Shown here: in pieces, positions 15,293-24,897 of the stretch | How positions within the stretch are numbered: the stretch's first letter is position 1 | How the letters are laid out: the number at the start of each line of letters is the position of its first letter | From: Erwinia sp. ErVv1 | GTDB lineage: Bacteria > Pseudomonadota > Gammaproteobacteria > Enterobacterales > Enterobacteriaceae | Reading direction: 5' to 3' | DNA: 36,504 bases | Assembly: GCF_900068895.1 (NCBI RefSeq) | Contig: NZ_CDPK01000010.1 | Span: 90,722-127,225, forward strand | Made by a program: the position numbers and the translations under genes | The notes under the pieces: model-generated | The model's input: the letters and a program-made list of their open reading frames with translations, nothing else | The model's database searches: none | Told to the model about the DNA's origin: nothing

Positions 15293-16678
15293 ATGTCACA
15301 AGAACACTCCCTCATTCCGCCGCCGCGTGGTGCGGTGCTGCAGCAGTGGCAGCCGGAGGATCCTGCCTTCTGGCAGCAGTACGGCAGGCATATCGCCCGC
15401 CGTAATCTGTGGATCTCCGTCTTCTGCCTGATGCTCTCATTCTGCGTCTGGATGCTGTTCAGCGCCGTGGCGGTCAACCTGAACAAGGTCGGATTTCACT
15501 TTTCTACTGAACAGCTTTTTTTACTGACCGCGCTGCCCGCCGTCTCCGGCGCGCTGCTTCGCGTGCCGTACTCATTTGTCATCCCGCTGGTCGGCGGACG
15601 GCGATGGACCGCTTTCAGCACCGCGATTTTGTTGGTTCCCTGCCTGTGGCTGGGCTTTGCCGTACAGGATCCCCGCACCTCGTTTGCGACTTTCGTGCTG
15701 ATTGCGCTGCTGTGCGGTTTTGCCGGGGCGAACTTTGCATCCAGCATGGGGAATATTAGCTTTTTCTTCCCTAAGGCAAAACAGGGGAGCGCCCTGGGTA
15801 TTAACGGTGGACTGGGCAACCTTGGCGTCAGCGTGATGCAGTTCTTTGCGCCGCTGGCGATATCCGTCGCGATCTTTGGCCTGATGAGCGATGGCGTACA
15901 GGTTGACGGTGAATCGCTTTGGCTGGAAAACGCCGCGTGGATTTGGGTGCCGTTGCTGGCCGTAGCCACGCTGGCCGCCTGGTTTGGCATGAACGATCTT
16001 GCCGCGGCAAAATCCTCGCTGCGCGAGCAGTTAACGGTGCTGCGGCGGCCGCATCTGTGGATTATGGCGGTGCTTTATCTCGCCACCTTCGGCTCTTTTA
16101 TCGGCTTTTCCGCGGGCTTTGCGATGCTGTCTCAAACGCAGTTTCCCGAGGTGGTGATCCTGCGCTACGCCTTCTTCGGTCCCTTCCTCGGCGCGCTGGC
16201 GCGTTCAGTGGGCGGCATGCTCTCCGACCGCTTTGGCGGCGTGCGCGTCACGCTACTTAACTTTATGGTTATGGCCCTGTTTACCGCACTGCTGTTCCTG
16301 ACGCTGTCGGGGGAAGGACAAGGCTCCTTCATCGCTTTCTACGGCGTCTTTATGGTGTTGTTTATCAATGCCGGGCTGGGCAGCGGATCCACGTTCCAGA
16401 TGATTGCGGCGATCTTTCGTCGGCAGACGTACGAGAGGATCAAAAGCGACGGCGGCAGCGACGAAAAAGCCCAGCGGGAGGCGGTGACGGAGACCTCCGC
16501 AGCGCTCGGTTTTATTTCGGCGATTGGCGCGCTGGGCGGTTTTTTTATTCCCCAGACCTTTGGCCTCTCGCTAAGCATGACCGGCACGCCCGCCGGGGCC
16601 ATGCAGCTTTTTCTGGCGTTTTATCTGATCTGCGTGGCGATCACCTGGTGGGTGTATGGCCGTAAAAAAGCAGACTGA
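15293..16678 (+). CDS. narK: Nitrate/nitrite transporter NarK
   Basis: A 461-residue, 12-helix MFS protein of the nitrate-nitrite porter family, close in length and sequence to E. coli NarK (463). The two substrate-binding arginines are visible in Leu-Arg-Val-Pro-Tyr-Ser (helix 2) and Leu-Ala-Arg-Ser-Val-Gly-Gly (helix 8), and both nitrate signature stretches are present: Gly-Phe-Ala-Gly-Ala-Asn-Phe-Ala and Gly-Leu-Gly-Ser-Gly-Ser-Thr. It should import nitrate and export nitrite for the membrane nitrate reductase encoded next. NarU is a close relative and cannot be fully excluded, but position next to narL and narG supports NarK. The gap to narG is only 88 bp and lacks an FNR box, so the narK promoter probably also drives narGHJI. 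Confidence 0.94.
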   Translation: MSQEHSLIPPPRGAVLQQWQPEDPAFWQQYGRHIARRNLWISVFCLMLSFCVWMLFSAVAVNLNKVGFHFSTEQLFLLTALPAVSGALLRVPYSFVIPLVGGRRWTAFSTAILLVPCLWLGFAVQDPRTSFATFVLIALLCGFAGANFASSMGNISFFFPKAKQGSALGINGGLGNLGVSVMQFFAPLAISVAIFGLMSDGVQVDGESLWLENAAWIWVPLLAVATLAAWFGMNDLAAAKSSLREQLTVLRRPHLWIMAVLYLATFGSFIGFSAGFAMLSQTQFPEVVILRYAFFGPFLGALARSVGGMLSDRFGGVRVTLLNFMVMALFTALLFLTLSGEGQGSFIAFYGVFMVLFINAGLGSGSTFQMIAAIFRRQTYERIKSDGGSDEKAQREAVTETSAALGFISAIGALGGFFIPQTFGLSLSMTGTPAGAMQLFLAFYLICVAITWWVYGRKKAD

Positions 16679-16726
16679 CTGAGTCACCTTACCGCGCGTA
16701 TGCGCTGTTTACGCAATGTCGTTTTG

Positions 16727-16754
16727 TGAAGCCTGTGATAACACCAGGCCTTCA
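16727..16754 (+). other. Hairpin abutting the narG ribosome binding site
   Basis: TGAAGCCTG (16727-16735) can pair with CAGGCCTTCA (16745-16754) with one bulged base. The right arm ends on the first base of the AGGAG ribosome binding site (16754-16758) of narG. It could affect narG translation or mRNA processing between narK and narG; no T-tract follows, so it is not a typical terminator. Confidence 0.35.
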
Positions 16755-16766
16755 GGAGAATACCGG

Positions 16767-19700
16767 ATGAGCAAATTTCTGGACAGATTCCGCTACTTTA
16801 GACGGGCGGAACCGTTTTCTGGTAACCATGGCCAGACACGCGATGCCAATCGCGACTGGGAAGCGGGTTACCGCAGCCGCTGGCAGCATGACAAGGTGGT
16901 TCGCTCCACTCACGGGGTCAACTGCACCGGATCGTGCAGCTGGAAAATTTTTGTCAAAAATGGTCTGGTGACCTGGGAAACGCAGCAGACTGACTACCCG
17001 CGCACCCGGCCAGACTTACCTAACCATGAGCCGCGCGGCTGCCCGCGCGGCGCCAGCTACTCCTGGTATCTTTACAGCGCCAATCGCCTGAAGTATCCGC
17101 TGATGCGCAAAGCGCTGATTGCGCTATGGCGTGAAGCAAAAGCCCGTCACAGCGATCCGGTACTGGCCTGGGGCAGCATTGTCAGCGACCCTGAGAAAGC
17201 CCGAAGCTATAAAGCCGCGCGCGGGCGCGGCGGCTTTGTGCGTTCAAGCTGGCAGGAGGTGAATGAGCTGATCGCGGCGTCAAACGTCTATACGGCAAAA
17301 ACTTTCGGGCCGGATCGCATTATGGGTTTTTCACCCATCCCGGCGATGTCGATGGTTTCCTATGCGGCCGGTTCGCGCTACCTCTCGCTGATTGGCGGCG
17401 TCTGCTTAAGCTTCTACGACTGGTACTGCGATCTGCCGCCCGCCTCGCCGATGACCTGGGGCGAACAGACCGATGTGCCGGAGTCGGCCGACTGGTACAA
17501 CGCATCCTATATCATTGCCTGGGGCTCTAACGTGCCGCAAACCCGTACGCCCGATGCGCACTTCTTCACGGAAGTGCGCTACAAAGGCACGAAAACGGTG
17601 GCGGTGACGCCGGACTATGCCGAAGTCGCCAAGCTGTGCGATCAGTGGCTCAATCCGAAGCAGGGCACGGACAGCGCGATGGCGCTGGCGATGGGCCATG
17701 TCATGCTGAAAGAGTTCCACCTTGACCGTGAGGTAAGCTATTTCCGCGACTACGTCCGCCGCTATACCGATATGCCGATGCTGGTTCTGCTGGAGCCGCG
17801 CGAGGGTGGGCACTATGCGGCGGGGCGCCAGCTGCGCGCCAGCGACCTGGTGGATGGTCTGGGCCAGCAGAATAATCCCGAGTGGAAAACCATTGCTATC
17901 AATCAGCAGGATGGTGAGCTGGTGGTGCCTCAGGGTTCGATTGGTTTCCGCTGGGGTGAAAAGGGTAAATGGAACCTGGAGCCGCGAGAAGGGACCTGCC
18001 AGCAGGAGGTGGAACTCCAGCTTAGCCTGCTGGGCAGCCATGATGAGGTGGTGGAGGTCGGTTTCCCCTATTTCGGCGGCATCGTCAGCGAAAACTTCAA
18101 CAGCGTGGCGCTGGAAACCATCCAGCTGCACAGGCTGCCGGTCAGGCGTATACGGCTGGCGGACGGCAGTGACGCGCGGGTGGCCAGCGTTTACGATCTG
18201 ACCCTGGCGAACTACGGTCTGGATCGCGGTCTGGACGATGATAACTGCGCCCGCGACTACGATGACCTTAAGGCCTACACCCCGGCCTGGGCCGAGCAGG
18301 TGACCGGCGTGTCGCGGCAGAATATTATTCGCATCGCCCGCGAATTTGCCGACAATGCCGAAAAAACCCGTGGCCGCTCAATGGTAATCGTCGGGGCCGG
18401 AATGAACCACTGGTATCACATGGACATGAACTACCGTGGGCTGATCAATATGCTGATTTTCTGCGGCTGCGTGGGCCAGAGCGGCGGCGGCTGGGCGCAC
18501 TATGTCGGTCAGGAAAAGCTGCGGCCGCAAACCGGCTGGACGCCGCTGGCCTTTGCGCTGGACTGGCAGCGCCCACCGCGCCATATGAACAGCACCTCGT
18601 TCTTTTATAACCACGCCAGCCAGTGGCGCTATGAGACGCTTTCTCCCGACGAACTCCTGTCGCCGCTGGCGGATAAATCCCGCTACAGCGGTAGCCTGAT
18701 TGATTTCAACGTCCGTTCAGAGCGCATGGGCTGGCTACCATCCGCACCGCAGCTTAACGTTAACCCGCTGCATATTGCGGCCAGAGCAAAGGCGGCAGGA
18801 CAGACGGCGGTGGACTACACCGTTGAGAGCCTGAAGCAGGGCAGCCTGCGCTTCGCCGCCGAGCAGCCGGATAATCCGCAAAACTTCCCGCGCAACCTGT
18901 TTGTCTGGCGTTCCAACCTGCTTGGCTCATCCGGCAAGGGGCATGAATACATGCTGAAATACCTGCTGGGCACCGAACATGGCATTCAGGGTAAGGATCT
19001 GGGTAAGCAGGGTGGGGTGAAGCCGGAAGAGGTCGAGTGGCAGGATACCGGCGGTGAAGGCAAGCTGGATCTGGTGGTGACGCTGGATTTCCGCATGTCC
19101 AGCACCTGCCTCTACTCCGATATCGTATTGCCCACCGCCACCTGGTATGAAAAAGACGATATGAACACCTCGGATATGCATCCGTTTATTCATCCACTTT
19201 CGGCGGCCGTTGACCCGGCGTGGGAATCGAAAAGCGACTGGGAGATCTATAAAGGTATCGCTAAGGCGTTCTCGGAAATCTGCGTCGGCCACCTGGGGCA
19301 GGAGACCGATATTGTTACGCTGCCGGTCCAGCACGATTCAGCGGCGGAGCTGGCGCAGCCGCTGGGCGTTAAAGAGTGGAAAAAGGGCGAATGTGATCTG
19401 ATCCCCGGAAAGACCGCCCCGCATATTATTGCGGTCGAGCGCGACTATCCGGCGACGTACGCACGCTTTACCGCGCTCGGCCCGCTGCTGGACAAGCTGG
19501 GTAACGGTGGAAAGGGCATCAGCTGGAATACGCAGACGGAGGTCGACTTCCTTAAACAGCTCAACTACGTCAAAGCCGATGGCCCGGCGGCGGGCAGGCC
19601 GAATATCGACACTGCGATTGATGCCGCTGAAGTGATCCTCTCTCTGGCGCCGGAAACTAACGGCCAGGTGGCGGTGAAAGCCTGGCAGGCGCTCAGCAAC

Positions 19701-20525
19701 ATCACCGGACGCGATCATACGCATCTGGCGCTCAATAAAGAGGATGAGAAGATCCGCTTTCGCGATCTTCAGGCTCAGCCGCGCAAGATTATCTCCAGTC
19801 CGACCTGGTCAGGACTGGAGGATGAGCACGTCTCCTACAGCGCCTGTTATACCAACGTGCACGAGCTGATCCCCTGGCGCACCCTGAGCGGTCGCCAGCA
19901 GCTGTATCAGGATCACGAGTGGATGCGCGCCTTCGGCGAAAGCCTGCTGGTCTATCGCCCGCCCATTGATACCCGAGCGGCCGCGCCGCTGCTGAATAAG
20001 AAGCCAAACGGCAATCCTGAGCGGGCGCTTAACTTCCTGACGCCGCATCAGAAGTGGGGGATCCACTCTACCTACAGCGATAACCTGCTGATGCTGACCC
20101 TGTCGCGCGGCGGGCCGATTGTCTGGATCAGCGAAGAGGATGCGCAGGCATTGGGTATTGTCGACAACGACTGGATCGAAGCCTTTAACGCGAACGGCGC
20201 ACTGACCGCCCGGGCCGTGGTCAGCCAGCGTATACCGGCCGGAATGACCATGATGTACCACGCGCAGGAACGCATCGTAAATATTCCCGGATCCGAGATA
20301 ACCCACCAGCGCGGCGGCATCCACAATTCGGTGACCCGCGCCTGTCCGAAACCGACCCATATGATCGGCGGTTACGCCCAGCAGTCCTACGGGTTCAACT
20401 ATTACGGCACCGTGGGATCCAACCGCGATGAGTTTGTGGTGGTCAGAAAAATGAACAACGTGAACTGGCTGGACGGTGAGGGCAACGATCAATGTCAGGG
20501 CAGCCAGCAGGAGAAAAAAGCATGA
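16767..20525 (+). CDS. narG: Respiratory nitrate reductase alpha subunit NarG
   Basis: The catalytic subunit of the NarGHI membrane complex, 1252 residues (E. coli 1247), reduces nitrate to nitrite at a bis-MGD molybdenum centre. The ligands of the FS0 [4Fe-4S] cluster are present: His49, Cys53, Cys57 and Cys92. The Mo ligand Asp222 lies in Tyr-Cys-Asp-Leu-Pro-Pro. The short N-terminus matches the type NarG that is held on the cytoplasmic face without a cleaved signal. The ATG at 16767 follows AGGAG and gives the E. coli-like Met-Ser-Lys-Phe start; an upstream in-frame start at 16716 has no support. The stop overlaps the narH start in ATGA. Expression is expected under low oxygen with nitrate, through FNR and NarL at the narK promoter. 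Confidence 0.97.
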   Translation: MSKFLDRFRYFRRAEPFSGNHGQTRDANRDWEAGYRSRWQHDKVVRSTHGVNCTGSCSWKIFVKNGLVTWETQQTDYPRTRPDLPNHEPRGCPRGASYSWYLYSANRLKYPLMRKALIALWREAKARHSDPVLAWGSIVSDPEKARSYKAARGRGGFVRSSWQEVNELIAASNVYTAKTFGPDRIMGFSPIPAMSMVSYAAGSRYLSLIGGVCLSFYDWYCDLPPASPMTWGEQTDVPESADWYNASYIIAWGSNVPQTRTPDAHFFTEVRYKGTKTVAVTPDYAEVAKLCDQWLNPKQGTDSAMALAMGHVMLKEFHLDREVSYFRDYVRRYTDMPMLVLLEPREGGHYAAGRQLRASDLVDGLGQQNNPEWKTIAINQQDGELVVPQGSIGFRWGEKGKWNLEPREGTCQQEVELQLSLLGSHDEVVEVGFPYFGGIVSENFNSVALETIQLHRLPVRRIRLADGSDARVASVYDLTLANYGLDRGLDDDNCARDYDDLKAYTPAWAEQVTGVSRQNIIRIAREFADNAEKTRGRSMVIVGAGMNHWYHMDMNYRGLINMLIFCGCVGQSGGGWAHYVGQEKLRPQTGWTPLAFALDWQRPPRHMNSTSFFYNHASQWRYETLSPDELLSPLADKSRYSGSLIDFNVRSERMGWLPSAPQLNVNPLHIAARAKAAGQTAVDYTVESLKQGSLRFAAEQPDNPQNFPRNLFVWRSNLLGSSGKGHEYMLKYLLGTEHGIQGKDLGKQGGVKPEEVEWQDTGGEGKLDLVVTLDFRMSSTCLYSDIVLPTATWYEKDDMNTSDMHPFIHPLSAAVDPAWESKSDWEIYKGIAKAFSEICVGHLGQETDIVTLPVQHDSAAELAQPLGVKEWKKGECDLIPGKTAPHIIAVERDYPATYARFTALGPLLDKLGNGGKGISWNTQTEVDFLKQLNYVKADGPAAGRPNIDTAIDAAEVILSLAPETNGQVAVKAWQALSNITGRDHTHLALNKEDEKIRFRDLQAQPRKIISSPTWSGLEDEHVSYSACYTNVHELIPWRTLSGRQQLYQDHEWMRAFGESLLVYRPPIDTRAAAPLLNKKPNGNPERALNFLTPHQKWGIHSTYSDNLLMLTLSRGGPIVWISEEDAQALGIVDNDWIEAFNANGALTARAVVSQRIPAGMTMMYHAQERIVNIPGSEITHQRGGIHNSVTRACPKPTHMIGGYAQQSYGFNYYGTVGSNRDEFVVVRKMNNVNWLDGEGNDQCQGSQQEKKA

Positions 20526-22141
20526 AAATTCGCTCACAGGTCGGCATGGTGCTGAATCTGGACAAATGTATCGGCTGTCACACCTGCTCGGTCACCTGCA
20601 AAAACGTCTGGACCAGCCGGGAAGGGATGGAATACGCCTGGTTCAACAACGTTGAGAGCAAGCCGGGCCTGGGTTATCCCCACGCCTGGGAAGATCAGCA
20701 GAAGTGGAAGGGTGGCTGGATCCGCAAGATCGGCGGCAGGCTTGAGCCGCGTATGGGCAGCCGTGTCGGGGTGCTGGCAAAAATCTTTGCTAACCCCGAT
20801 CTGCCCGGACTGGATGATTATTACGAACCCTTTGACTACGACTACCAGACGCTGCATAACGCCCCGGCGGGCAAACACCAGCCGATTGCGCGCCCGCGTT
20901 CGCTGATCACCGGGCAGCGAATGAAAAAAATTGAAAACGGGCCGAACTGGGAGGAGATCCTCGGGGGTGAGTTTTCCAAACGCTCGGCCGATAAAAACTT
21001 CGACAACATGGAGAAAGCGATTTACGGCCAGTTTGAGCACACCTTTATGATGTATCTGCCGCGCCTGTGCGAGCACTGCCTCAATCCCGCCTGTGTGGCA
21101 ACCTGCCCGAGCGGGGCGATATACAAGCGCGCAGAGGATGGCATCGTGCTTATCGATCAGGACAAATGCCGCGGCTGGCGTATGTGCCTGACCGGCTGCC
21201 CTTATAAAAAGATCTATTTCAACTGGAAGAGCGGCAAGTCGGAAAAGTGTATTTTCTGCTATCCCCGTATTGAAGCGGGACAGCCGACGGTCTGCTCCGA
21301 AACCTGCGTGGGGCGTATTCGCTATCTCGGCGTCCTGCTGTATGACGCCGATCGGATAGAGGAGGCGGCGTCGGTGGAGAACGACAAGGATCTCTATCAG
21401 CGCCAGCTGGATATCTTCCTCGATCCCAACGATCCCGAGGTCATCGCCGCCGCGTTAGAAGAGGGTATTCCGCAGAGCGTGATTGACGCCGCCCAGCGTT
21501 CGCCGGTGTATAAAATGGCGATGGAGTGGAGGCTGGCGCTGCCGCTGCATCCTGAATACCGCACGCTGCCGATGGTGTGGTACGTACCGCCGCTGTCGCC
21601 AATTCAGTCGGCAGCGGATGCCGGGGAGCTGGCGCACACGGGCGTGCTGCCGGATGTCGAAAGCCTGCGTATTCCCGTGCAGTATCTGGCTAATCTGCTC
21701 ACGGCGGGCGATACCGCGCCGGTGCTGCTGGCGCTGAAGCGGCTGCTGGCAATGCGCCACTATAAACGTGCAGAAACGGTAGAGGGCACGCTGGATACCC
21801 GCGCGCTGGAGCAGGTGGGACTCACCCGGGCGCAGGCGGAGGAGATGTATCGCTACCTGGCGATTGCAAATTATGAAGATCGCTTTGTGGTGCCCTCCAG
21901 CCACCGGGAACTGGCGCGCGATGCGTTCGCAGAAAGTAAAGGCTGCGGCTTCAGCTTTGGCGACGGCTGCCACGGCAGCGAAGGGAAATTCAACCTGTTT
22001 AACACCCGCCGCATTGACGCCATCGACGTGACTCGCAGGAGCATGCCGCAGGGGGATGCCACCCGCGCCACTTCTGTTAACGCGGTAAGTGAGAATGCCA
22101 CCTATGCCGCCAGACACACCCCCGGGGAGGATAGCCTGTGA
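20522..22141 (+). CDS. narH: Nitrate reductase beta subunit NarH
   Basis: This electron-transfer subunit carries four Fe-S clusters between NarI haems and NarG. Cysteine groups are intact: Cys16-x2-Cys19-x2-Cys22-x3-Cys26, Cys-Glu-His-Cys-x4-Cys-x3-Cys, Cys-Arg-Gly-Trp-Arg-Met-Cys-x3-Cys and Cys-Ile-Phe-Cys with Cys-x3-Cys. The Trp in the third group replaces a cysteine and gives the [3Fe-4S] cluster, as in E. coli. At 539 residues it is 27 longer than E. coli NarH; the extra residues form a polar C-terminal tail after Asp-Ala-Ile-Asp-Val-Thr. The start overlaps narG by 4 bp and the stop overlaps narJ by 4 bp. Confidence 0.97.
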   Translation: MKIRSQVGMVLNLDKCIGCHTCSVTCKNVWTSREGMEYAWFNNVESKPGLGYPHAWEDQQKWKGGWIRKIGGRLEPRMGSRVGVLAKIFANPDLPGLDDYYEPFDYDYQTLHNAPAGKHQPIARPRSLITGQRMKKIENGPNWEEILGGEFSKRSADKNFDNMEKAIYGQFEHTFMMYLPRLCEHCLNPACVATCPSGAIYKRAEDGIVLIDQDKCRGWRMCLTGCPYKKIYFNWKSGKSEKCIFCYPRIEAGQPTVCSETCVGRIRYLGVLLYDADRIEEAASVENDKDLYQRQLDIFLDPNDPEVIAAALEEGIPQSVIDAAQRSPVYKMAMEWRLALPLHPEYRTLPMVWYVPPLSPIQSAADAGELAHTGVLPDVESLRIPVQYLANLLTAGDTAPVLLALKRLLAMRHYKRAETVEGTLDTRALEQVGLTRAQAEEMYRYLAIANYEDRFVVPSSHRELARDAFAESKGCGFSFGDGCHGSEGKFNLFNTRRIDAIDVTRRSMPQGDATRATSVNAVSENATYAARHTPGEDSL

Positions 22142-22875
22142 TACTGCTACGCATCATCTCACGCCTGCTGGATTATCCCGACCAGTCGCTATTTGACCAC
22201 CAGCATAGCCTGGCTAAGGCACTCGATACGGCTGGCGACCTGACGCTTCCCGATGCTGCCGGGCTGGTGGCGTTTATCCACGACCTCTGCGCGCGCCCGT
22301 TGCTGGATGTGCAGGCTGACTACTGCGCGCTGTTTGACCGCGGCCGCGCGACGTCTCTGCTGCTGTTTGAGCACGTCCACGGAGAATCGCGTGACCGCGG
22401 ACAGGCGATGGTCGATCTGCTGGCGCAGTACCGTGAGGACGGGCTGGAGCCTGATGCTAAAGAGCTGCCGGACTTCCTGCCGCTTTACCTGGAGTATCTG
22501 AGTCATGGTGATGCGCTTCGGGCGCGAAGCGGGCTACAGGACATCGCACCGATTCTGGCGCTGCTGGCGGCGCGACTGCAACAGCGCGAAAGCGGCTATG
22601 CGCGGCTGTTTGAGGCCCTGCTGATGCTATCCGAGAGCGATCTTGATGTCCGCTCGCTGCTGCCGGAGGTGATAAAAGAGGCCCGCGACGATACCCCCGC
22701 CGCGCTGGACGCCGTCTGGGAGGAGGAGCAGGTGAAATTCCTCGGGGAACAGGGCTGCGCATCGGCCCAGCAGGCCAGGCATCAGCAGCGCTTCGCTGGG
22801 GCGGTGGTACCAAAGTATCTGGAGGTGGCGCAGGCCACGGCGCGATCAACGGGAGGCCCATCGTGCAATTCTTAA
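22138..22875 (+). CDS. narJ: Nitrate reductase assembly chaperone NarJ
   Basis: A 245-residue TorD/NarJ-family chaperone that holds apo-NarG while the molybdenum cofactor is inserted and then helps membrane docking. It shares the E. coli NarJ core almost word for word around [19 protein letters not shown] and Asp-Asp-Thr-Pro-x-Ala-Leu-Asp. The start is GTG in a GTGA overlap with the narH stop, which favours coupled translation. The last 13 bases overlap narI. Confidence 0.95.
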   Translation: MILLRIISRLLDYPDQSLFDHQHSLAKALDTAGDLTLPDAAGLVAFIHDLCARPLLDVQADYCALFDRGRATSLLLFEHVHGESRDRGQAMVDLLAQYREDGLEPDAKELPDFLPLYLEYLSHGDALRARSGLQDIAPILALLAARLQQRESGYARLFEALLMLSESDLDVRSLLPEVIKEARDDTPAALDAVWEEEQVKFLGEQGCASAQQARHQQRFAGAVVPKYLEVAQATARSTGGPSCNS

Positions 22876-23540
22876 CGCATTTCTTCTTTGATATTTATCC
22901 CTGGCTGGCAGGAACGGTATTTCTGCTGGGCAGCTGGCTGCGCTACGACTACGGGCAGTACAGCTGGCGGGCAGGCTCCAGCCAGATGCTGGATAAAAAG
23001 GGCATGCGGCTGGCCTCAAACCTATTCCATATTGGGATTATCGGCATCCTGCTGGGGCATTTTGTTGGCCTGCTTACGCCGCACTGGGTATACCAGGCAT
23101 TTTTGCCGGTAGACGCTAAGCAAAAGCTGGCGATGGTGGCCGGCGGCGTCTGCGGTTTGCTGACGCTGGCAGGCGGCGCGCTGCTGCTTAAACGCCGACT
23201 GTTTAATCCCCGCATACGGGCCACCAGCAGCGTTGGCGATATTTTGATCCTGACGCTGCTGGTGGTGCAGGCGGCTCTGGGGCTGCTGACTATTCCCTTC
23301 TCCGCCCAGCATATGGACGGTAGCGAAATGATGAAGCTGGCGGCATGGGCGCAGGCGGTGGTGAGCTTTCACGGCGGCGCGTCGCAGCATTTACAGGGCG
23401 TGGCACCGATTTTCCGGCTGCATATGGTGCTGGGAATGACGCTGTTCCTGCTGTTTCCCTTCTGCCGTCTGGTGCACATCTGGAGCGCGCCGGTGGAATA
23501 TCTCACCCGTCGCTACCAGCTGGTACGTAATCGTCGCTAA
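22863..23540 (+). CDS. narI: Nitrate reductase gamma subunit NarI (cytochrome b)
   Basis: The 225-residue membrane subunit has five hydrophobic helices and binds two b haems; it oxidises quinol at the periplasmic side and passes electrons to NarH. The four haem ligands are at the E. coli positions, His56, His66, His187 and His205, and length is identical to E. coli NarI. The GTG start at 22863 lies inside narJ. It is the last gene of the operon and is followed by a hairpin at 23613. Confidence 0.97.
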   Translation: MQFLTHFFFDIYPWLAGTVFLLGSWLRYDYGQYSWRAGSSQMLDKKGMRLASNLFHIGIIGILLGHFVGLLTPHWVYQAFLPVDAKQKLAMVAGGVCGLLTLAGGALLLKRRLFNPRIRATSSVGDILILTLLVVQAALGLLTIPFSAQHMDGSEMMKLAAWAQAVVSFHGGASQHLQGVAPIFRLHMVLGMTLFLLFPFCRLVHIWSAPVEYLTRRYQLVRNRR

Positions 23541-23612
23541 ACGTCATGGCCACGTCGTGTAATGCCGGAAGCTGTCATCGTTAAGACGCGGCGTCCGCAT
23601 TATCTTCACACC

Positions 23613-23635
23613 CAGGCTGCCCCCAGGGCAGCCTG
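23613..23635 (+). terminator. Probable terminator of narGHJI
   Basis: A 10-bp perfect GC-rich stem (CAGGCTGCCC, complement at 23626-23635) with a 3-base loop lies 72 bases after narI. The following CTATTCTACT is only weakly T-rich, so termination may be partial. The rest of the 283-bp gap up to mltB holds no recognisable gene and should carry the mltB promoter. Confidence 0.6.
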
Positions 23636-23823
23636 CTATTCTACTGCCAGGGAAATGTGGGTTATCACGTAGCATCAGCACTCGCCCCTGGAAACAGGGT
23701 TAACGTGCAACAGCGGGGGATAAATAACCTCACTATTATTTTCGCGTCCCATTTCATCATTAGGGCCAATGAACTAACCTGTTCACAACTCTTTTTCGCA
23801 TCGACTCTGGACAGGGATATTTC

Positions 23824-24891
23824 ATGCGTTATCTGCTTTCACTGCTGCCTGCACTGGTTTTACTCTCCGCCTGTAGTAGCCATAAACAGCCACAGGCCGT
23901 CGAGCCGCAGGGCAATCCCTTCGGCGGGGGATTCCGGCTGGACGCCAGCCACGACTATCATCCTCTGAGGGGCGATTTTGCCAATAATCCCGCCGCCGAA
24001 CGCTTTGTGGATAAAATGGTGCGTGAGCATGGCTTTCAGCGTCAGCAGCTGCATGACGTGCTGGCGCAGGCGAAAAACCTCGATTGGGTGGTGCGGCTGA
24101 TGGATCGTCAGGCCCCGATCTCTCAGGGACCGACCGGTCCGAATGGCGCATGGATCCGCTATCGCGCAAAATTTATAACACCGTCAAACGTGCAAAACGG
24201 CGTGGCCTTCTGGAATCAGTATCAGGATGCGCTACAGCGTGCGTATAAGGTGTATGGCGTGCCGCCGGAGATCATCGTTGGCATTATCGGCGTGGAAACG
24301 CGCTGGGGCCGCGTAATGGGTAAAACCCGAATTATTGATGCGCTCTCCACGCTGGCCTTTAACTATCCCCGCCGTGCAGACTTTTTCAGCGCCGAGCTGG
24401 AAACCTTTCTGCTGATGGCGAGGGAAGAGAATGACGATCCGCTGGATCTTCGCGGCTCCTACGCGGGTGCAATGGGCTACGGTCAGTTTATGCCCTCATC
24501 CTTCAAAAGCTACGCGGTAGATTTTAATGGCGACGGGCATATTAACCTGTGGGATCCGGTCGATGCGATTGGCAGCGTGGCGCACTATTTTAGCGAGCAC
24601 GGCTGGCAGAAAAACGGCACGGTAGCCGTACCGGCAACCGGTCCCTCCACCACCTGGGAAACCGGCTTTAAAACCCGCTACTCGGTGGCATCGCTTGCCG
24701 CTGGCGGCTTCCAGCCGCAGATCAAACTGGACGGCAATCAGCAGGTCAGCCTGCTGCGGTTTGATATGGGTAGCAGCTATCAGTACTGGTATGGGCTGCC
24801 AAACTTTTATGCCATTACCCGTTATAACCACAGCAACCACTACGCCATGGCGGTGTGGCAGCTGGGGCTGGCGGTGCGCGATGCCCGCTAA
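23824..24891 (+). CDS. mltB: Membrane-bound lytic transglycosylase B
   Basis: This 355-residue outer-membrane lipoprotein cleaves the MurNAc-GlcNAc bond of peptidoglycan and forms 1,6-anhydro ends. The signal peptide ends in a lipobox Leu-Leu-Ser-Ala-Cys17. The catalytic Glu158 is in Gly-Val-Glu-Thr-Arg-Trp-Gly, followed by the family segments Ala-Phe-Asn-Tyr-Pro-Arg-Arg-Ala and Gly-Tyr-Gly-Gln-Phe-Met-Pro-Ser. An Asp-Phe-Asn-Gly-Asp-Gly-His loop resembles the EF-hand-like Ca2+ site described for E. coli Slt35. It is the left boundary of the conserved mltB-pncC-recA block and converges on the ABC ATPase gene with 6 bp between the stops. Confidence 0.95.
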   Translation: MRYLLSLLPALVLLSACSSHKQPQAVEPQGNPFGGGFRLDASHDYHPLRGDFANNPAAERFVDKMVREHGFQRQQLHDVLAQAKNLDWVVRLMDRQAPISQGPTGPNGAWIRYRAKFITPSNVQNGVAFWNQYQDALQRAYKVYGVPPEIIVGIIGVETRWGRVMGKTRIIDALSTLAFNYPRRADFFSAELETFLLMAREENDDPLDLRGSYAGAMGYGQFMPSSFKSYAVDFNGDGHINLWDPVDAIGSVAHYFSEHGWQKNGTVAVPATGPSTTWETGFKTRYSVASLAAGGFQPQIKLDGNQQVSLLRFDMGSSYQYWYGLPNFYAITRYNHSNHYAMAVWQLGLAVRDAR

Positions 24892-24897
24892 CGGTTA

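Noticed and set aside
16731..16749. Intrinsic terminator separating narK from narG
   Set aside because: The stem is present but is followed by the narG ribosome binding site rather than a T-run.
17406..18131. A 241-codon minus-strand open frame inside narG
   Set aside because: It is a shadow of the conserved NarG coding sequence, with no ribosome binding site or recognisable motif.
22863..22875. Frameshift at the narJ-narI junction
   Set aside because: The 13-bp overlap with a GTG start gives a full-length NarI with all haem ligands, so it is a normal coupled overlap.
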